From Tannerellaceae bacterium (GTDB lineage: Bacteria > Bacteroidota > Bacteroidia > Bacteroidales > Tannerellaceae): a stretch of 7,967 nucleotides of DNA. Positions 1 to 7,565 of this stretch are shown piece after piece. The stretch is from NCBI GenBank assembly GCA_031267775.1, contig JAIRYL010000220.1, positions 1-7,967 of the forward strand, given 5' to 3'. Below the pieces are notes generated by a model. It did no database searches and was not told the origin of the DNA. It worked only from the letters and a program-made list of their open reading frames with translations. The position numbers and the translations under genes are program-made. Within the stretch, counting starts at the first letter, position 1. Each line of letters starts with the position of its first letter.

Positions 1-2516
1 AACAGTTGTTTGGAAAGTTCGTTTAAAACATATTTCTGTATGACGCGCTTTACCGGACGGGCGCCAAATTGCGGGTCGTACCCTTTTACGGCGATAAATT
101 GAAGCGCGTCGCTTGTAAAGTGGAGCGTAATACCGTTTTGTTCCAGCATTTTCCGAATACCTTCCAACTGTATTGTCACAATCTTTCGGATTTCCTGTTC
201 ATTGAGCGGCGTAAACATGATAATCTCATCAATACGGTTGAGAAATTCGGGACGAATAGTCTTCTTCAATAAATCCATAACCTCATTCTTGGTCTGTTCC
301 ACGATTTTCTCCTGATTCTGAAGCGTAATCTTCTCAAAGTTCTCGCGAATCAGCGAAGAACCTATATTACTCGTCATAATAATGATGGTATTTTTAAAGT
401 TTACAATACGCCCTTTATTATCTGTCAGACGGCCGTCGTCCAATACTTGCAGCAAGATATTGAATACGTCGGGATGCGCCTTTTCTATTTCATCAAACAG
501 AACAACCGAATAGGGTTTGCGCCGGATCGCTTCCGTTAATTGTCCGCCTTCATCATAACCAACATATCCCGGAGGAGCGCCAATCAGACGGGTAGCGCTG
601 AATTTTTCCTGATACTCGCTCATGTCGATGCGCGTCATCATATTTTCATCATCAAACAAGTATTCGGCCAACGCTTTGGCAAGCTCTGTTTTACCTACTC
701 CCGTAGTACCTGAAAAGATAAAAGAACCTGTGGGGCGTTTGGGGTCTTGCATGCCGGCGCGGCTACGGCGCACGGCGTCGGCTATGGCTGCAATGGCTTC
801 ATCCTGCCCTACCACCCGCCTATGCAGTTCGTCTTCCAGGTGCAAAAGTTTCTCCCGTTCGCTCTGCATCATCTTATTCACCGGGATACCCGTCCAGCGC
901 GATACAATATCGGCAATATCTTCGCTGTCTACCTCCTCCTTAATCATGGCGGAAGCGCCCTGCATCTGATGTAATTGCAATTGAATCGATTCGTTTTCTC
1001 CTTCTTTGGCCTTGATTTTCCCGTAGCGGATTTCGGCTACCCTGCCATAATCTCCTTCGCGTTCGGCTTTGTCGGCTTCAAACTTCAGGTTTTCAATATC
1101 AATCTTGTTTTGCTGAATCCGGTTAACAAGCTCCCGTTCGCTTTCCCACTGCGCCTTCTGTTTCTTTTCTTCTTCTTTCAAATCGGCTATTTCCTTATTC
1201 AGTTCCTGCAATTTGGGTTTGTCGTCTTCGCGTTTGATAGCCTCGCGTTCAATTTCCAACTGTTTGATCCGACGGCTTATTTCATCCAGTGATTCGGGCA
1301 CAGAGTCTATCTGTATACGCAAACGGGCTGCCGCTTCGTCCATCAGGTCAATCGCTTTATCGGGCAAAAACCTGTCGGCTATATAGCGTGCCGACAGTTT
1401 AACGGCAGAAATAATCGCATCGTCTTTGATACGCGCCTTATGATGATTTTCATATTTTTCTTTCAATCCACGGAGGATGGAAATAGAATCCAATTCATTC
1501 GGTTCGTCTACCATAACCACTTGGAAACGACGTTCCAGCGCTTTATCCTTTTCAAAATATTTTTGATATTCATCCAGCGTAGTAGCCCCTATGGAGCGCA
1601 GTTCGCATCGCGCCAAAGCCGGTTTCAAAATATTAGCGGCGTCCATGGCGCCTTCGCTTTTCCCTGCTCCTACCAGGGTATGAATTTCATCAATAAACAA
1701 AATGATCTCGCCATCCGATTGAACAACCTCGTTTACTACCGCTTTCAAACGTTCTTCAAATTCGCCTTTATATTTAGCGCCGGCAATCAAAGCGCCCATA
1801 TCCAGAGAGAAGATTTGTTTCGATTTCAGGTTCTCCGGAACGTCGGCGCGAACGATCCGGTGAGCCAGTCCTTCGGCAATAGCCGTTTTACCTACCCCCG
1901 GTTCGCCTATCAAAATGGGGTTGTTTTTTGTCCGGCGGCTTAATATCTGGAGCACGCGGCGGATTTCATCGTCGCGCCCAATCACGGGGTCTAACTTACC
2001 GTTCCGTGCACGCTCATTCAGATTAACGGCATACTTGCCTAAGGCGTCGTAGGTTTCTTCCGCCGACTGGCTGGTTACTTTATTTCCCTTGCGCAATTCT
2101 TCAATAGCCATGCGTAATTCCTTTTCGTTTACGCCGGCGTCTTTCAGCGTTTGCGAAGCTGCGCTGTTTTCCGTTAATAAAGCTAAGATAATATGTTCGA
2201 GCGAAACATACTGGTCGCCCATTTTAGCGGAATAATCAATCGCCTTTTGCAATACGGCATTTGTTCCTTTAGAAAGATAAGGCTCGCCTCCCGAAACTCT
2301 GGGATATGAATCTATTTGCATATCCAATGCTTTGTGCAGGCTTTGGATATTTACCCCAAGCTTTTGAAAGAGAAAATTCGCAATACTTTCTCCTGTCGTA
2401 ATGACAGCTTTTAAGAGGTGGGCGGCTTCCATTACCTGTTGGTTCTTTTGAGAAACCAACTGCGCCGCCTGTTGTACCGCCTCTTGTGATTTAATTGTAA
2501 AATTATTCAAATTCAT
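1..2516 (-). CDS. clpB: ATP-dependent chaperone ClpB (Hsp100 disaggregase), 3' end cut by window edge
   Basis: ClpB is a cytosolic hexameric AAA+ machine that pulls polypeptides out of aggregates together with DnaK/DnaJ/GrpE. The minus-strand frame is open from the ATG at 2514-2516 to the left edge, giving 838 codons; relatives are about 860, so roughly 20-25 residues are missing. The N-terminal Clp repeat domain (about 1-145) starts MNLNNFTIKSQEAVQQA. NBD1 has Walker A GEPGVGKT (204-211), Walker B FIDE with Glu277, and Arg329-Arg330 in LERRFQ as trans-acting fingers. A charged coiled-coil middle domain follows (about 390-525, containing GDYGRVAEIRYGKI), which marks ClpB rather than ClpA or ClpC. 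NBD2 has Walker A GTTGVGKT (Lys609), Walker B LFDE (Glu676) and FLNRID (Arg761). The visible end, GYDPQFGARPVKR, is typical of the ClpB C-terminus. The gene is divergent from dnaE. I see no CIRCE-type heat-shock operator in front of it. Confidence 0.98.
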   Translation of the reverse strand, partial: MNLNNFTIKSQEAVQQAAQLVSQKNQQVMEAAHLLKAVITTGESIANFLFQKLGVNIQSLHKALDMQIDSYPRVSGGEPYLSKGTNAVLQKAIDYSAKMGDQYVSLEHIILALLTENSAASQTLKDAGVNEKELRMAIEELRKGNKVTSQSAEETYDALGKYAVNLNERARNGKLDPVIGRDDEIRRVLQILSRRTKNNPILIGEPGVGKTAIAEGLAHRIVRADVPENLKSKQIFSLDMGALIAGAKYKGEFEERLKAVVNEVVQSDGEIILFIDEIHTLVGAGKSEGAMDAANILKPALARCELRSIGATTLDEYQKYFEKDKALERRFQVVMVDEPNELDSISILRGLKEKYENHHKARIKDDAIISAVKLSARYIADRFLPDKAIDLMDEAAARLRIQIDSVPESLDEISRRIKQLEIEREAIKREDDKPKLQELNKEIADLKEEEKKQKAQWESERELVNRIQQNKIDIENLKFEADKAEREGDYGRVAEIRYGKIKAKEGENESIQLQLHQMQGASAMIKEEVDSEDIADIVSRWTGIPVNKMMQSEREKLLHLEDELHRRVVGQDEAIAAIADAVRRSRAGMQDPKRPTGSFIFSGTTGVGKTELAKALAEYLFDDENMMTRIDMSEYQEKFSATRLIGAPPGYVGYDEGGQLTEAIRRKPYSVVLFDEIEKAHPDVFNILLQVLDDGRLTDNKGRIVNFKNTIIIMTSNIGSSLIRENFEKITLQNQEKIVEQTKNEVMDLLKKTIRPEFLNRIDEIIMFTPLNEQEIRKIVTIQLEGIRKMLEQNGITLHFTSDALQFIAVKGYDPQFGARPVKRVIQKYVLNELSKQL

Positions 2517-2563
2517 ATACTTAATGTTTTAAATCTTTTCTTTTTGTTCTAATTATTTTCATA

Positions 2564-2596
2564 TAAAGCTACAAAATAGACGCCAACTAAAGCAAA
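2564..2596 (-). promoter_or_regulatory. Candidate clpB promoter (Bacteroidales -33/-7 type)
   Basis: Read on the minus strand, TTTG (2593-2596) is followed after 21 bases by TAGCTTTA (2564-2571). This matches the Bacteroides pattern TTTG, 19-21 bases, TAnnTTTG, except at the last base of the -7 box. The start of transcription would fall near 2555-2560, giving an AT-rich leader of about 40 bases with no clear Shine-Dalgarno, which is normal in this phylum. This is a motif match only. Confidence 0.5.
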
Positions 2597-2618
2597 TGAC
2601 ATTTTGACTTATTCCGGA

Positions 2619-2731
2619 GCGTGTCGGCGGTCAACCGTTTACCGTTTTTTTATGTCATAACACATCCGGCCCGGCAGCGAAGATACTCCCGCAGTATTAT
2701 ATGGCGCCGCCGGGCAGCCTTGTCGACACGC
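2619..2731. repeat. Three nested inverted repeats in the clpB-dnaE intergenic region
   Basis: The outer arms GCGTGTCG (2619-2626) and CGACACGC (2724-2731) are perfect over 8 bp and can extend inward by four more C-G or G-U pairs. Middle arms GCCCGGC (2669-2675) and GCCGGGC (2709-2715) are perfect over 7 bp. An inner hairpin ATACT/AGTAT (2683-2687, 2693-2697) has a five-base loop, CCCGC. The block is clearly richer in G and C than the flanking AT-rich promoters and lies upstream of both inferred transcription starts, so it is not a leader of either gene. It may be an extragenic palindrome, a miniature element, a DNA-level regulatory site or a small RNA; I cannot tell which. Confidence 0.55.
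2634..2651 (+). repeat. Tandem heptamer ACCGTTT x2 running into a T7 tract
   Basis: ACCGTTT occurs twice back to back (2634-2640 and 2641-2647), and the second copy runs into seven T residues (2645-2651). Together with the CGGT just upstream (2628-2631) it can make a weak 4-bp hairpin followed by T, but that is too short to call a terminator. No plus-strand gene precedes it. Confidence 0.4.
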
Positions 2732-2766
2732 CAAACGCAATCCAACCGCCATTTAATTGGAAAAAG

Positions 2767-2775
2767 TTATCAACA
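2767..2775 (+). promoter_or_regulatory. DnaA-box-like 9-mer upstream of dnaE
   Basis: TTATCAACA differs from the consensus DnaA box TTATCCACA at one base. It lies about 30 bases upstream of the inferred dnaE -7 element, where a bound protein could affect transcription. It is a single copy without a visible cluster, so this is a candidate binding site and not an origin. Confidence 0.3.
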
Positions 2776-2803
2776 GATATCCTGCTCATAGGGTTAATTT
2801 TTG

Positions 2804-2811
2804 TACCTTTA
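2804..2811 (+). promoter_or_regulatory. Candidate dnaE -7 promoter element
   Basis: TACCTTTA matches the Bacteroidales -7 box TAnnTTTG at all but the last base, in the phylum-typical setting of T-rich sequence followed by GTACCTTT. The -33 region is poor, with only a TG at the right distance (2783-2784). The inferred start near 2815-2818 gives a leader of about 30 bases. AAAGG at 2834-2838, eight bases before the ATG, could serve as a weak ribosome-binding site. Confidence 0.5.
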
Positions 2812-2846
2812 GGCTTTTAAAATAAAAACGCCGAAAGGTATTAGAT

Positions 2847-5800
2847 ATGGAATCCTTTATACATTTGCACGTTCACACACAGTATTCGCTTTTAGATGGA
2901 CAGGCCTCTATCGACGCCTTGATAGAAAAAGCGCAAAAAGATGGTATGCCTGGAATCGCTATCACCGATCACGGAAATATGTTTGGCGTAAAAGAATTTT
3001 TCAACAAGGTACATAAGAAAAACAGTAAATATGCCGGTACCATAAAGGATTGTCAGAATGAATTAAACGGACTGAATGATAAAACGAATCCGACGGATGA
3101 AGATCTGGACAGGATGAGGAAATTATCTGAAAAGATAGAAGATAGTAAATCTCATTTGTTTAAGCCTGTTCTGGGATGCGAATGTTATTGTGCGCGAAAC
3201 GGAAGACATTCCAAAGACGGCAGGGAAGATTTAAGCGGATGGCATTTGATTGTTCTTGCTAAAACGCTGAAAGGATATAAAAACCTGATTAAAATGACGT
3301 CCATATCATGGACGGAAGGTTTCTACGGACGTCCGCGTATCGATAAGGAACTGTTGGAAAAGTATCATGAAGATTTAATTATATGTTCGGCCTGTCTGGG
3401 AGGAGAAATCCCCCAACATATTATGAACGGGCAAATAAAAAAGGCCGAAGAATCTGTTTTATGGTTTAAAAACTTGTTTGGCGACGATTATTATCTGGAA
3501 TTACAGCGTCATCAAACCAATCGCCCGGATGCAGACCAAACCACATATTCCAAACAGCAGGAGGTTAATAAGGTATTGATCGAGCTGGCAAACAGGCTTG
3601 GCGTTAAACTGATCGCTACAAACGACGTACATTTTGTAAACGAAGAAGACGCCGACGCCCACGACCGTTTGATTTGTCTCAGCACGGGAAAAGACCTTGA
3701 CGATCCAGCCCGCATGCGTTATTCCAAACAGGAATGGATGAAGACGACGGCGGAGATGAATGCCGTCTTTTCGGATGTGCCTCAGGCTTTGAGTAATACG
3801 CTCGAAATTGCAGATAAGGTAGAGAGTTATTCGATAGATAGCGACCCGTTGATGCCTAATTTTCCTCTACCGGAAGGTTTTACGGATGCAGATGAGTATT
3901 TAAAGTATCTTACGTACGAGGGAGCCAAAAAGAAATACAAGACATTGACGGAGGAAATAACGGAACGCTTGGATTTTGAACTGAAAACGGTGAAACGGAT
4001 GGGGTATCCCGGCTATTTCCTTATCGTACAAGACTTCATAGCGGCAGCTCGCGAAATGAGCGTATCAGTAGGGCCGGGACGAGGTTCGGCTGCCGGTTCG
4101 GCCGTGGCTTATTGTTTAGGGATTACAGATGTTGATCCGGTAAAATACGACCTGCTGTTTGAGCGTTTCCTGAATCCCGATCGTATATCAATGCCTGATA
4201 TTGACGTAGACTTTGACGACGATGGCCGTGGCCGCGTACTTGAATGGGTAACAAATAAATATGGAAAAGAGAAGGTTGCCCATATTATTACCTATGGCAC
4301 AATGGCTACAAAATCGGCCATTAAGGATGTAGCACGCGTACAAAAACTTCCATTAGCCGAATCGAATCGTTTGGCAAAATTAGTGCCTGATAAAATTCCC
4401 GGCGTAAAGAAAATTACATTGGGTACAGCCATAGAATATGTGCCGGAATTAAAAGACGCCGCCAAATCGCCGGATATCCTTACCCGCGAGACGTTAAAAT
4501 ACGCCCAAATGCTGGAGGGAAATGTGCGTAATACCGGCGTACATGCGTGCGGGGTTATTATCGGACAAAGCGATATATCGGATGTAGTGCCCGTTAGCAC
4601 GGCAAAGGATAAGGATACGGGCGAGGAGATATTGGTTACCCAGTATGAAGGTTCGGTCATTGAAGAAACCGGATTAATCAAGATGGACTTCCTCGGATTA
4701 AAAACGCTGTCTATTATTAAAGACGCCGTAGAGAATGTTTATCTTACCACAGGAGAAAAAATAGATATAGACCGGATTAACCTGGAAGACAATAAAACGT
4801 TCGGATTATATTGCCAGGGGAAGACTACCGGCACATTCCAGTTTGAATCGGCAGGTATGCAGAAATACCTGAAAGAACTTCAGCCGAGTAAGTTTGAAGA
4901 CCTTATCGCAATGAATGCCCTGTATCGTCCGGGACCTATGGACTATATACCTTCTTTTGTGGCTCGCAAGCATGGCAGGGAAGAGATTAAATATGATATT
5001 CCGGTAATGGAACGTTATCTGCAGGATACCTATGGAATCACGGTATATCAGGAACAGGTCATGTTATTATCCCGTTTGCTGGCCAATTTTACGCGGGGCG
5101 AAAGCGACGCCTTGCGTAAAGCAATGGGTAAGAAACTCATCGACAAAATGAACGAGCTTAAAGAAAAATTCCTGGCCGGCGGTAAAGCAAATAACCACGA
5201 TGAAAAGACATTGAATAAAATATGGGGCGACTGGGAAAAATTCGCTTCGTACGCTTTCAATAAAAGCCATGCTACCTGTTATTCCTGGGTAGCTTACCAA
5301 ACAGCTTATTTGAAAGCGAATTACCCATCGGAATACATGGCTGCCGTATTGAGCCGAAGTTTATCTAACATTTCCGATATCACTAAATTTATGGACGAAT
5401 GTAAGACGATGGGCATACAGGTTTTAGGGCCGGATGTTAATGAGTCTGTCTATAAATTTAATGTGAATAAAGAAGGAAATATCCGTTTCGGATTGGGAGC
5501 GGTAAAAGGCGTTGGCGAGTCTGCCGTATTAAATATCATTAAGGAACGTGAAAGCAACGGGCCGTTCAAAAGTATTTTTGATTTTGTAGAACGGATAAAC
5601 CTGGCTGCCTGTAACAAAAAAAATATAGAAGCCATGGCTTTAGCCGGAGCTTTTGATAATTTCGGCATACAGCGCGAACAATTTTTTGCCGATAATGGAA
5701 AAGGGGAAGTATTCCTTGAAACATTGATGCGTTATGGGGGTAAATTCCAAACAGATAAAACAACAGCCGCCAATTCCTTGTTTGGCGATGATAATTTTAT

Positions 5801-6488
5801 TGTTATTACAAAACCGGAAATTCCTAAATGTGAACGTTGGAGTGATCTTGAAAGGTTGAATAAGGAAAAAGAATTGGTTGGGATTTATCTTTCCGCTCAT
5901 CCGTTAGACGAATACCGCATTATATTATCTTATGTATGTAATACGGGAGTTGCCGAGTTGAATGACAAGAATTCGCTTCGAGGACGCGAGATATTGACAG
6001 GAGGTATCGTTACGGAGGCGCGTGAAGGAACGACGCGAAAAGGGAGCCCTTATGGCGTTATCAAGATTGAAGACTTTACCGGAAGCGCTGAGATAGCGCT
6101 TTTTGGCAATGAATATATTGAACACAGCAAATACTTCAGGATAGGAATGTATTTATTAATTCGCGGCAAGATAGAGCCTCACCGTTGGAAGAATGGAGAA
6201 TGTGATTTCCGTATAAGCTTCATCAACTTGCTACAGGAAGAAAAAGACAAACTAATCGAGAAAATAAGCATTACCGTTCCGATACATAGCTTAGACGAAC
6301 CGATGATTAACGAACTTTCGGTATTAATCAAAACTAATCCGGGAAATAGTTTGTTATATTTCAAAGTGATTGACGGCGAACATAATGTAGCGTTGAATCT
6401 CTTTTCTCAAAATATCCGTCTGCATGTAACGCGCGAATTAATAGAATTTCTTATCGAGAATAATGAGATTGATTTTAGAATAAATTAA
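2847..6488 (+). CDS. dnaE: DNA polymerase III alpha subunit (DnaE1 type)
   Basis: This is the replicative C-family DNA polymerase, 1213 aa, close to the family's usual 1150-1250. The PHP domain (about 1-290) opens with HLHVHT and later has TDHGNMFG. It contains a charged insertion at about 56-104, a pattern I associate with Bacteroidota DnaE. The candidate metal ligands His8, His10, Asp17, His42, Glu112, His133, Cys183, Asp260 and His262 are all present. The polymerase core has GPGRGSAAGS (409-418), the catalytic pair Asp451 and Asp453 in PDIDVDF, and the third Asp614 in MDFLGL. Thumb and finger motifs include YQEQVM and AFNKSHATCYSW. A helix-hairpin-helix region (GAVKGVGESA) follows, then a possible clamp-contact stretch NSLFG (976-980) and an OB fold from about 1049 to 1120. 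The ATG is chosen because MESFIHLHVHT sits at the expected distance from the PHP motif. trxA follows after 27 bases, probably cotranscribed. Confidence 0.98.
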   Translation: MESFIHLHVHTQYSLLDGQASIDALIEKAQKDGMPGIAITDHGNMFGVKEFFNKVHKKNSKYAGTIKDCQNELNGLNDKTNPTDEDLDRMRKLSEKIEDSKSHLFKPVLGCECYCARNGRHSKDGREDLSGWHLIVLAKTLKGYKNLIKMTSISWTEGFYGRPRIDKELLEKYHEDLIICSACLGGEIPQHIMNGQIKKAEESVLWFKNLFGDDYYLELQRHQTNRPDADQTTYSKQQEVNKVLIELANRLGVKLIATNDVHFVNEEDADAHDRLICLSTGKDLDDPARMRYSKQEWMKTTAEMNAVFSDVPQALSNTLEIADKVESYSIDSDPLMPNFPLPEGFTDADEYLKYLTYEGAKKKYKTLTEEITERLDFELKTVKRMGYPGYFLIVQDFIAAAREMSVSVGPGRGSAAGSAVAYCLGITDVDPVKYDLLFERFLNPDRISMPDIDVDFDDDGRGRVLEWVTNKYGKEKVAHIITYGTMATKSAIKDVARVQKLPLAESNRLAKLVPDKIPGVKKITLGTAIEYVPELKDAAKSPDILTRETLKYAQMLEGNVRNTGVHACGVIIGQSDISDVVPVSTAKDKDTGEEILVTQYEGSVIEETGLIKMDFLGLKTLSIIKDAVENVYLTTGEKIDIDRINLEDNKTFGLYCQGKTTGTFQFESAGMQKYLKELQPSKFEDLIAMNALYRPGPMDYIPSFVARKHGREEIKYDIPVMERYLQDTYGITVYQEQVMLLSRLLANFTRGESDALRKAMGKKLIDKMNELKEKFLAGGKANNHDEKTLNKIWGDWEKFASYAFNKSHATCYSWVAYQTAYLKANYPSEYMAAVLSRSLSNISDITKFMDECKTMGIQVLGPDVNESVYKFNVNKEGNIRFGLGAVKGVGESAVLNIIKERESNGPFKSIFDFVERINLAACNKKNIEAMALAGAFDNFGIQREQFFADNGKGEVFLETLMRYGGKFQTDKTTAANSLFGDDNFIVITKPEIPKCERWSDLERLNKEKELVGIYLSAHPLDEYRIILSYVCNTGVAELNDKNSLRGREILTGGIVTEAREGTTRKGSPYGVIKIEDFTGSAEIALFGNEYIEHSKYFRIGMYLLIRGKIEPHRWKNGECDFRISFINLLQEEKDKLIEKISITVPIHSLDEPMINELSVLIKTNPGNSLLYFKVIDGEHNVALNLFSQNIRLHVTRELIEFLIENNEIDFRIN

Positions 6489-6515
6489 ATAATAAACATA
6501 AAAAGAAAAAGAGTT

Positions 6516-6833
6516 ATGGCATTAGAAGTAACAGACGCTAATTTCGAACAATTGGTGAATTCAGGTAAACCTATGGTATTGGATTTTTGGGCGGAATGGT
6601 GCGGCCCTTGCCGTATGGTTGGCCCAGTCATTGACGACCTGTATGAAGAATATACAGGACGAGTTACGATCGGAAAAATGGATATAGACAATAATAACGA
6701 CGTAGTTTTCAAATTCGGAATCCGGAATATCCCGACTATCCTTTTCTTTAAAGACGGGGAAGTGGTGGATAAATTGGTGGGCGCAGCCCCCAAATCGGCT
6801 TTTGTTGAAAAAATAGACGCCCTGTTATCGTAA
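6516..6833 (+). CDS. trxA: Thioredoxin
   Basis: This small cytosolic thiol-disulfide reductant is normally kept reduced by thioredoxin reductase and serves ribonucleotide reductase, peroxiredoxins and other substrates. The product is 105 aa, a full single thioredoxin fold with no signal peptide or membrane segment. The active site WCGPC lies at 28-32 (Cys29 and Cys32) in FWAEWCGPCR. The buried Asp23 and the cis-proline Pro73 in NIPT are in place, and the C-terminal glycine turn VGAAPK is typical. The ATG follows a purine-rich run (AAAAGAAAAAGAG) that may help ribosome binding. It lies 27 bases after dnaE with no promoter or terminator between, so it is probably the second gene of a dnaE-trxA transcript. 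Its last 9 bases overlap the 3' end of the convergent mnmD. The family is certain; the particular physiological role is not shown by sequence. Confidence 0.97.
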   Translation: MALEVTDANFEQLVNSGKPMVLDFWAEWCGPCRMVGPVIDDLYEEYTGRVTIGKMDIDNNNDVVFKFGIRNIPTILFFKDGEVVDKLVGAAPKSAFVEKIDALLS

Positions 6834-7499
6834 AGATGAATACGATTTGGTGGCGCGAAGCATTTCGCGTTTACCGGGAGGGCCGGATATTCTTTCAATT
6901 GAATATCCGGCTTCCTGCATCATACGGCGTACGCTTCCTTTGGCGCAATAGGTAGTTAAGATACCGTTATTTATCATGGATTGATATAGTTTGTTAAAAA
7001 TGGCCTGATTCCACATTTCGGGTTGTTTATCGGGAGCAAAAGCGTCAAAATAAACAAGGTCTATGTTTTCGGGTAATGTACAGGTATTGCTATCTCCTTG
7101 TATTTTATGTAATGTAAACCGGTCGGTAATCTTTACGGGAGTATTCCACGGAGCGATATGCAGAGCGAAGAATAATTCTTCTTTCTCAGGACAGATCATT
7201 TTCCCATAATTCAGCGAACGGATCATATCCAATGGCAGCGGATATAATTCAATAGTATAATATTCTACCGGGATGTTGGTATTCAACAAAGTAAGAAATG
7301 CATTTAATCCTGTACCGAAACCTATTTCCAAAATCCGCGCGTTGGTTTTCATTAATTGTTGCAATCCCGCCTGAATAAACACATGAGATGACTCTTGTAT
7401 GGCCCCGTTTACCGAGTGATAATGTTCGTCCATTTCAGGAATGAACAATGTATGGCTACCATCGGCTGTTACCTGTAATTTCTTGCATAAATCCTTCAT
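6825..7499 (-). CDS. mnmD: Stand-alone MnmD-type tRNA wobble-uridine methyltransferase
   Basis: This SAM-dependent enzyme of the DUF752 (Methyltransf_30) family is homologous to the N-terminal half of MnmC. It adds the last methyl group to the aminomethyl side chain on U34 of certain tRNAs, downstream of MnmE/MnmG. The product is 224 aa. Motif I is ILEIGFGTGLN (56-66), with acidic Glu84 after the next strand. The family signature YFDAFAPDKQPEMW is at 150-163, followed by TTYCAKGSVRR (182-192) and GPPGKREML (206-214). The FAD-dependent oxidase half of MnmC is absent, so it presumably methylates nm5U made directly by MnmEG, as reported for stand-alone family members; that is inference here. The start at 7497-7499 lies just downstream of two consensus -7 boxes. 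Its stop overlaps the end of trxA on the other strand. Confidence 0.93.
   Translation of the reverse strand: MKDLCKKLQVTADGSHTLFIPEMDEHYHSVNGAIQESSHVFIQAGLQQLMKTNARILEIGFGTGLNAFLTLLNTNIPVEYYTIELYPLPLDMIRSLNYGKMICPEKEELFFALHIAPWNTPVKITDRFTLHKIQGDSNTCTLPENIDLVYFDAFAPDKQPEMWNQAIFNKLYQSMINNGILTTYCAKGSVRRMMQEAGYSIERISGPPGKREMLRATKSYSSLR
6854..6869 (+). terminator. Weak terminator-like hairpin downstream of trxA, inside mnmD
   Basis: CGCGAA and TTCGCG form a perfect 6-bp stem around a GCAT loop, extendable by two G-U pairs, about 20 bases after the trxA stop, and only three T residues follow. It lies in the mnmD codons for the conserved KREMLRA stretch, so the palindrome could simply come from codon use. 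It is the only hairpin I see placed to end the dnaE-trxA transcript. Confidence 0.25.
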
Positions 7500-7503
7500 G
7501 ATG

Positions 7504-7544
7504 CAAAATTAGCAAAAGTATCGTTCTGCGTTCCTTTTTTCCAA
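7504..7544 (-). promoter_or_regulatory. mnmD promoter candidate with two consensus -7 boxes
   Basis: On the minus strand TACTTTTG (7513-7520) and TAATTTTG (7504-7511) both match the Bacteroidales -7 consensus TAnnTTTG exactly and are separated by one base. A weak -33 candidate, TTGG (7541-7544), lies 20 bases before the first. Transcription from either box would start within a few bases of the mnmD ATG at 7499, so the mRNA would have almost no leader. Confidence 0.55.
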
Positions 7545-7565
7545 GATACCGTCAAGTCCAATTCG

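Noticed and set aside
1..9. AACAGTTGT at the left edge and again at about 7946-7954, as possible direct repeats flanking the region.
   Set aside because: A 9-base match nearly 8 kb apart is expected by chance; one copy is in clpB codons and the other in the transposase fragment.
622..1943. Several plus-strand ORFs of 75-167 codons between 622 and 1943.
   Set aside because: They are shadows of clpB on the opposite strand, which has continuous conserved AAA+ motifs; their translations are low-complexity and Phe-rich.
2074..2076. Internal translation start in clpB giving an N-terminally shortened ClpB, as made in E. coli.
   Set aside because: At the equivalent position (about residue 148) the codon is GTA, not GTG or ATG, and no ribosome-binding site is evident.
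2628..2651. Hairpin CGGT/ACCG followed by T7 as a rho-independent terminator.
   Set aside because: The stem is only 4 bp and no plus-strand gene ends upstream; clpB runs the other way.
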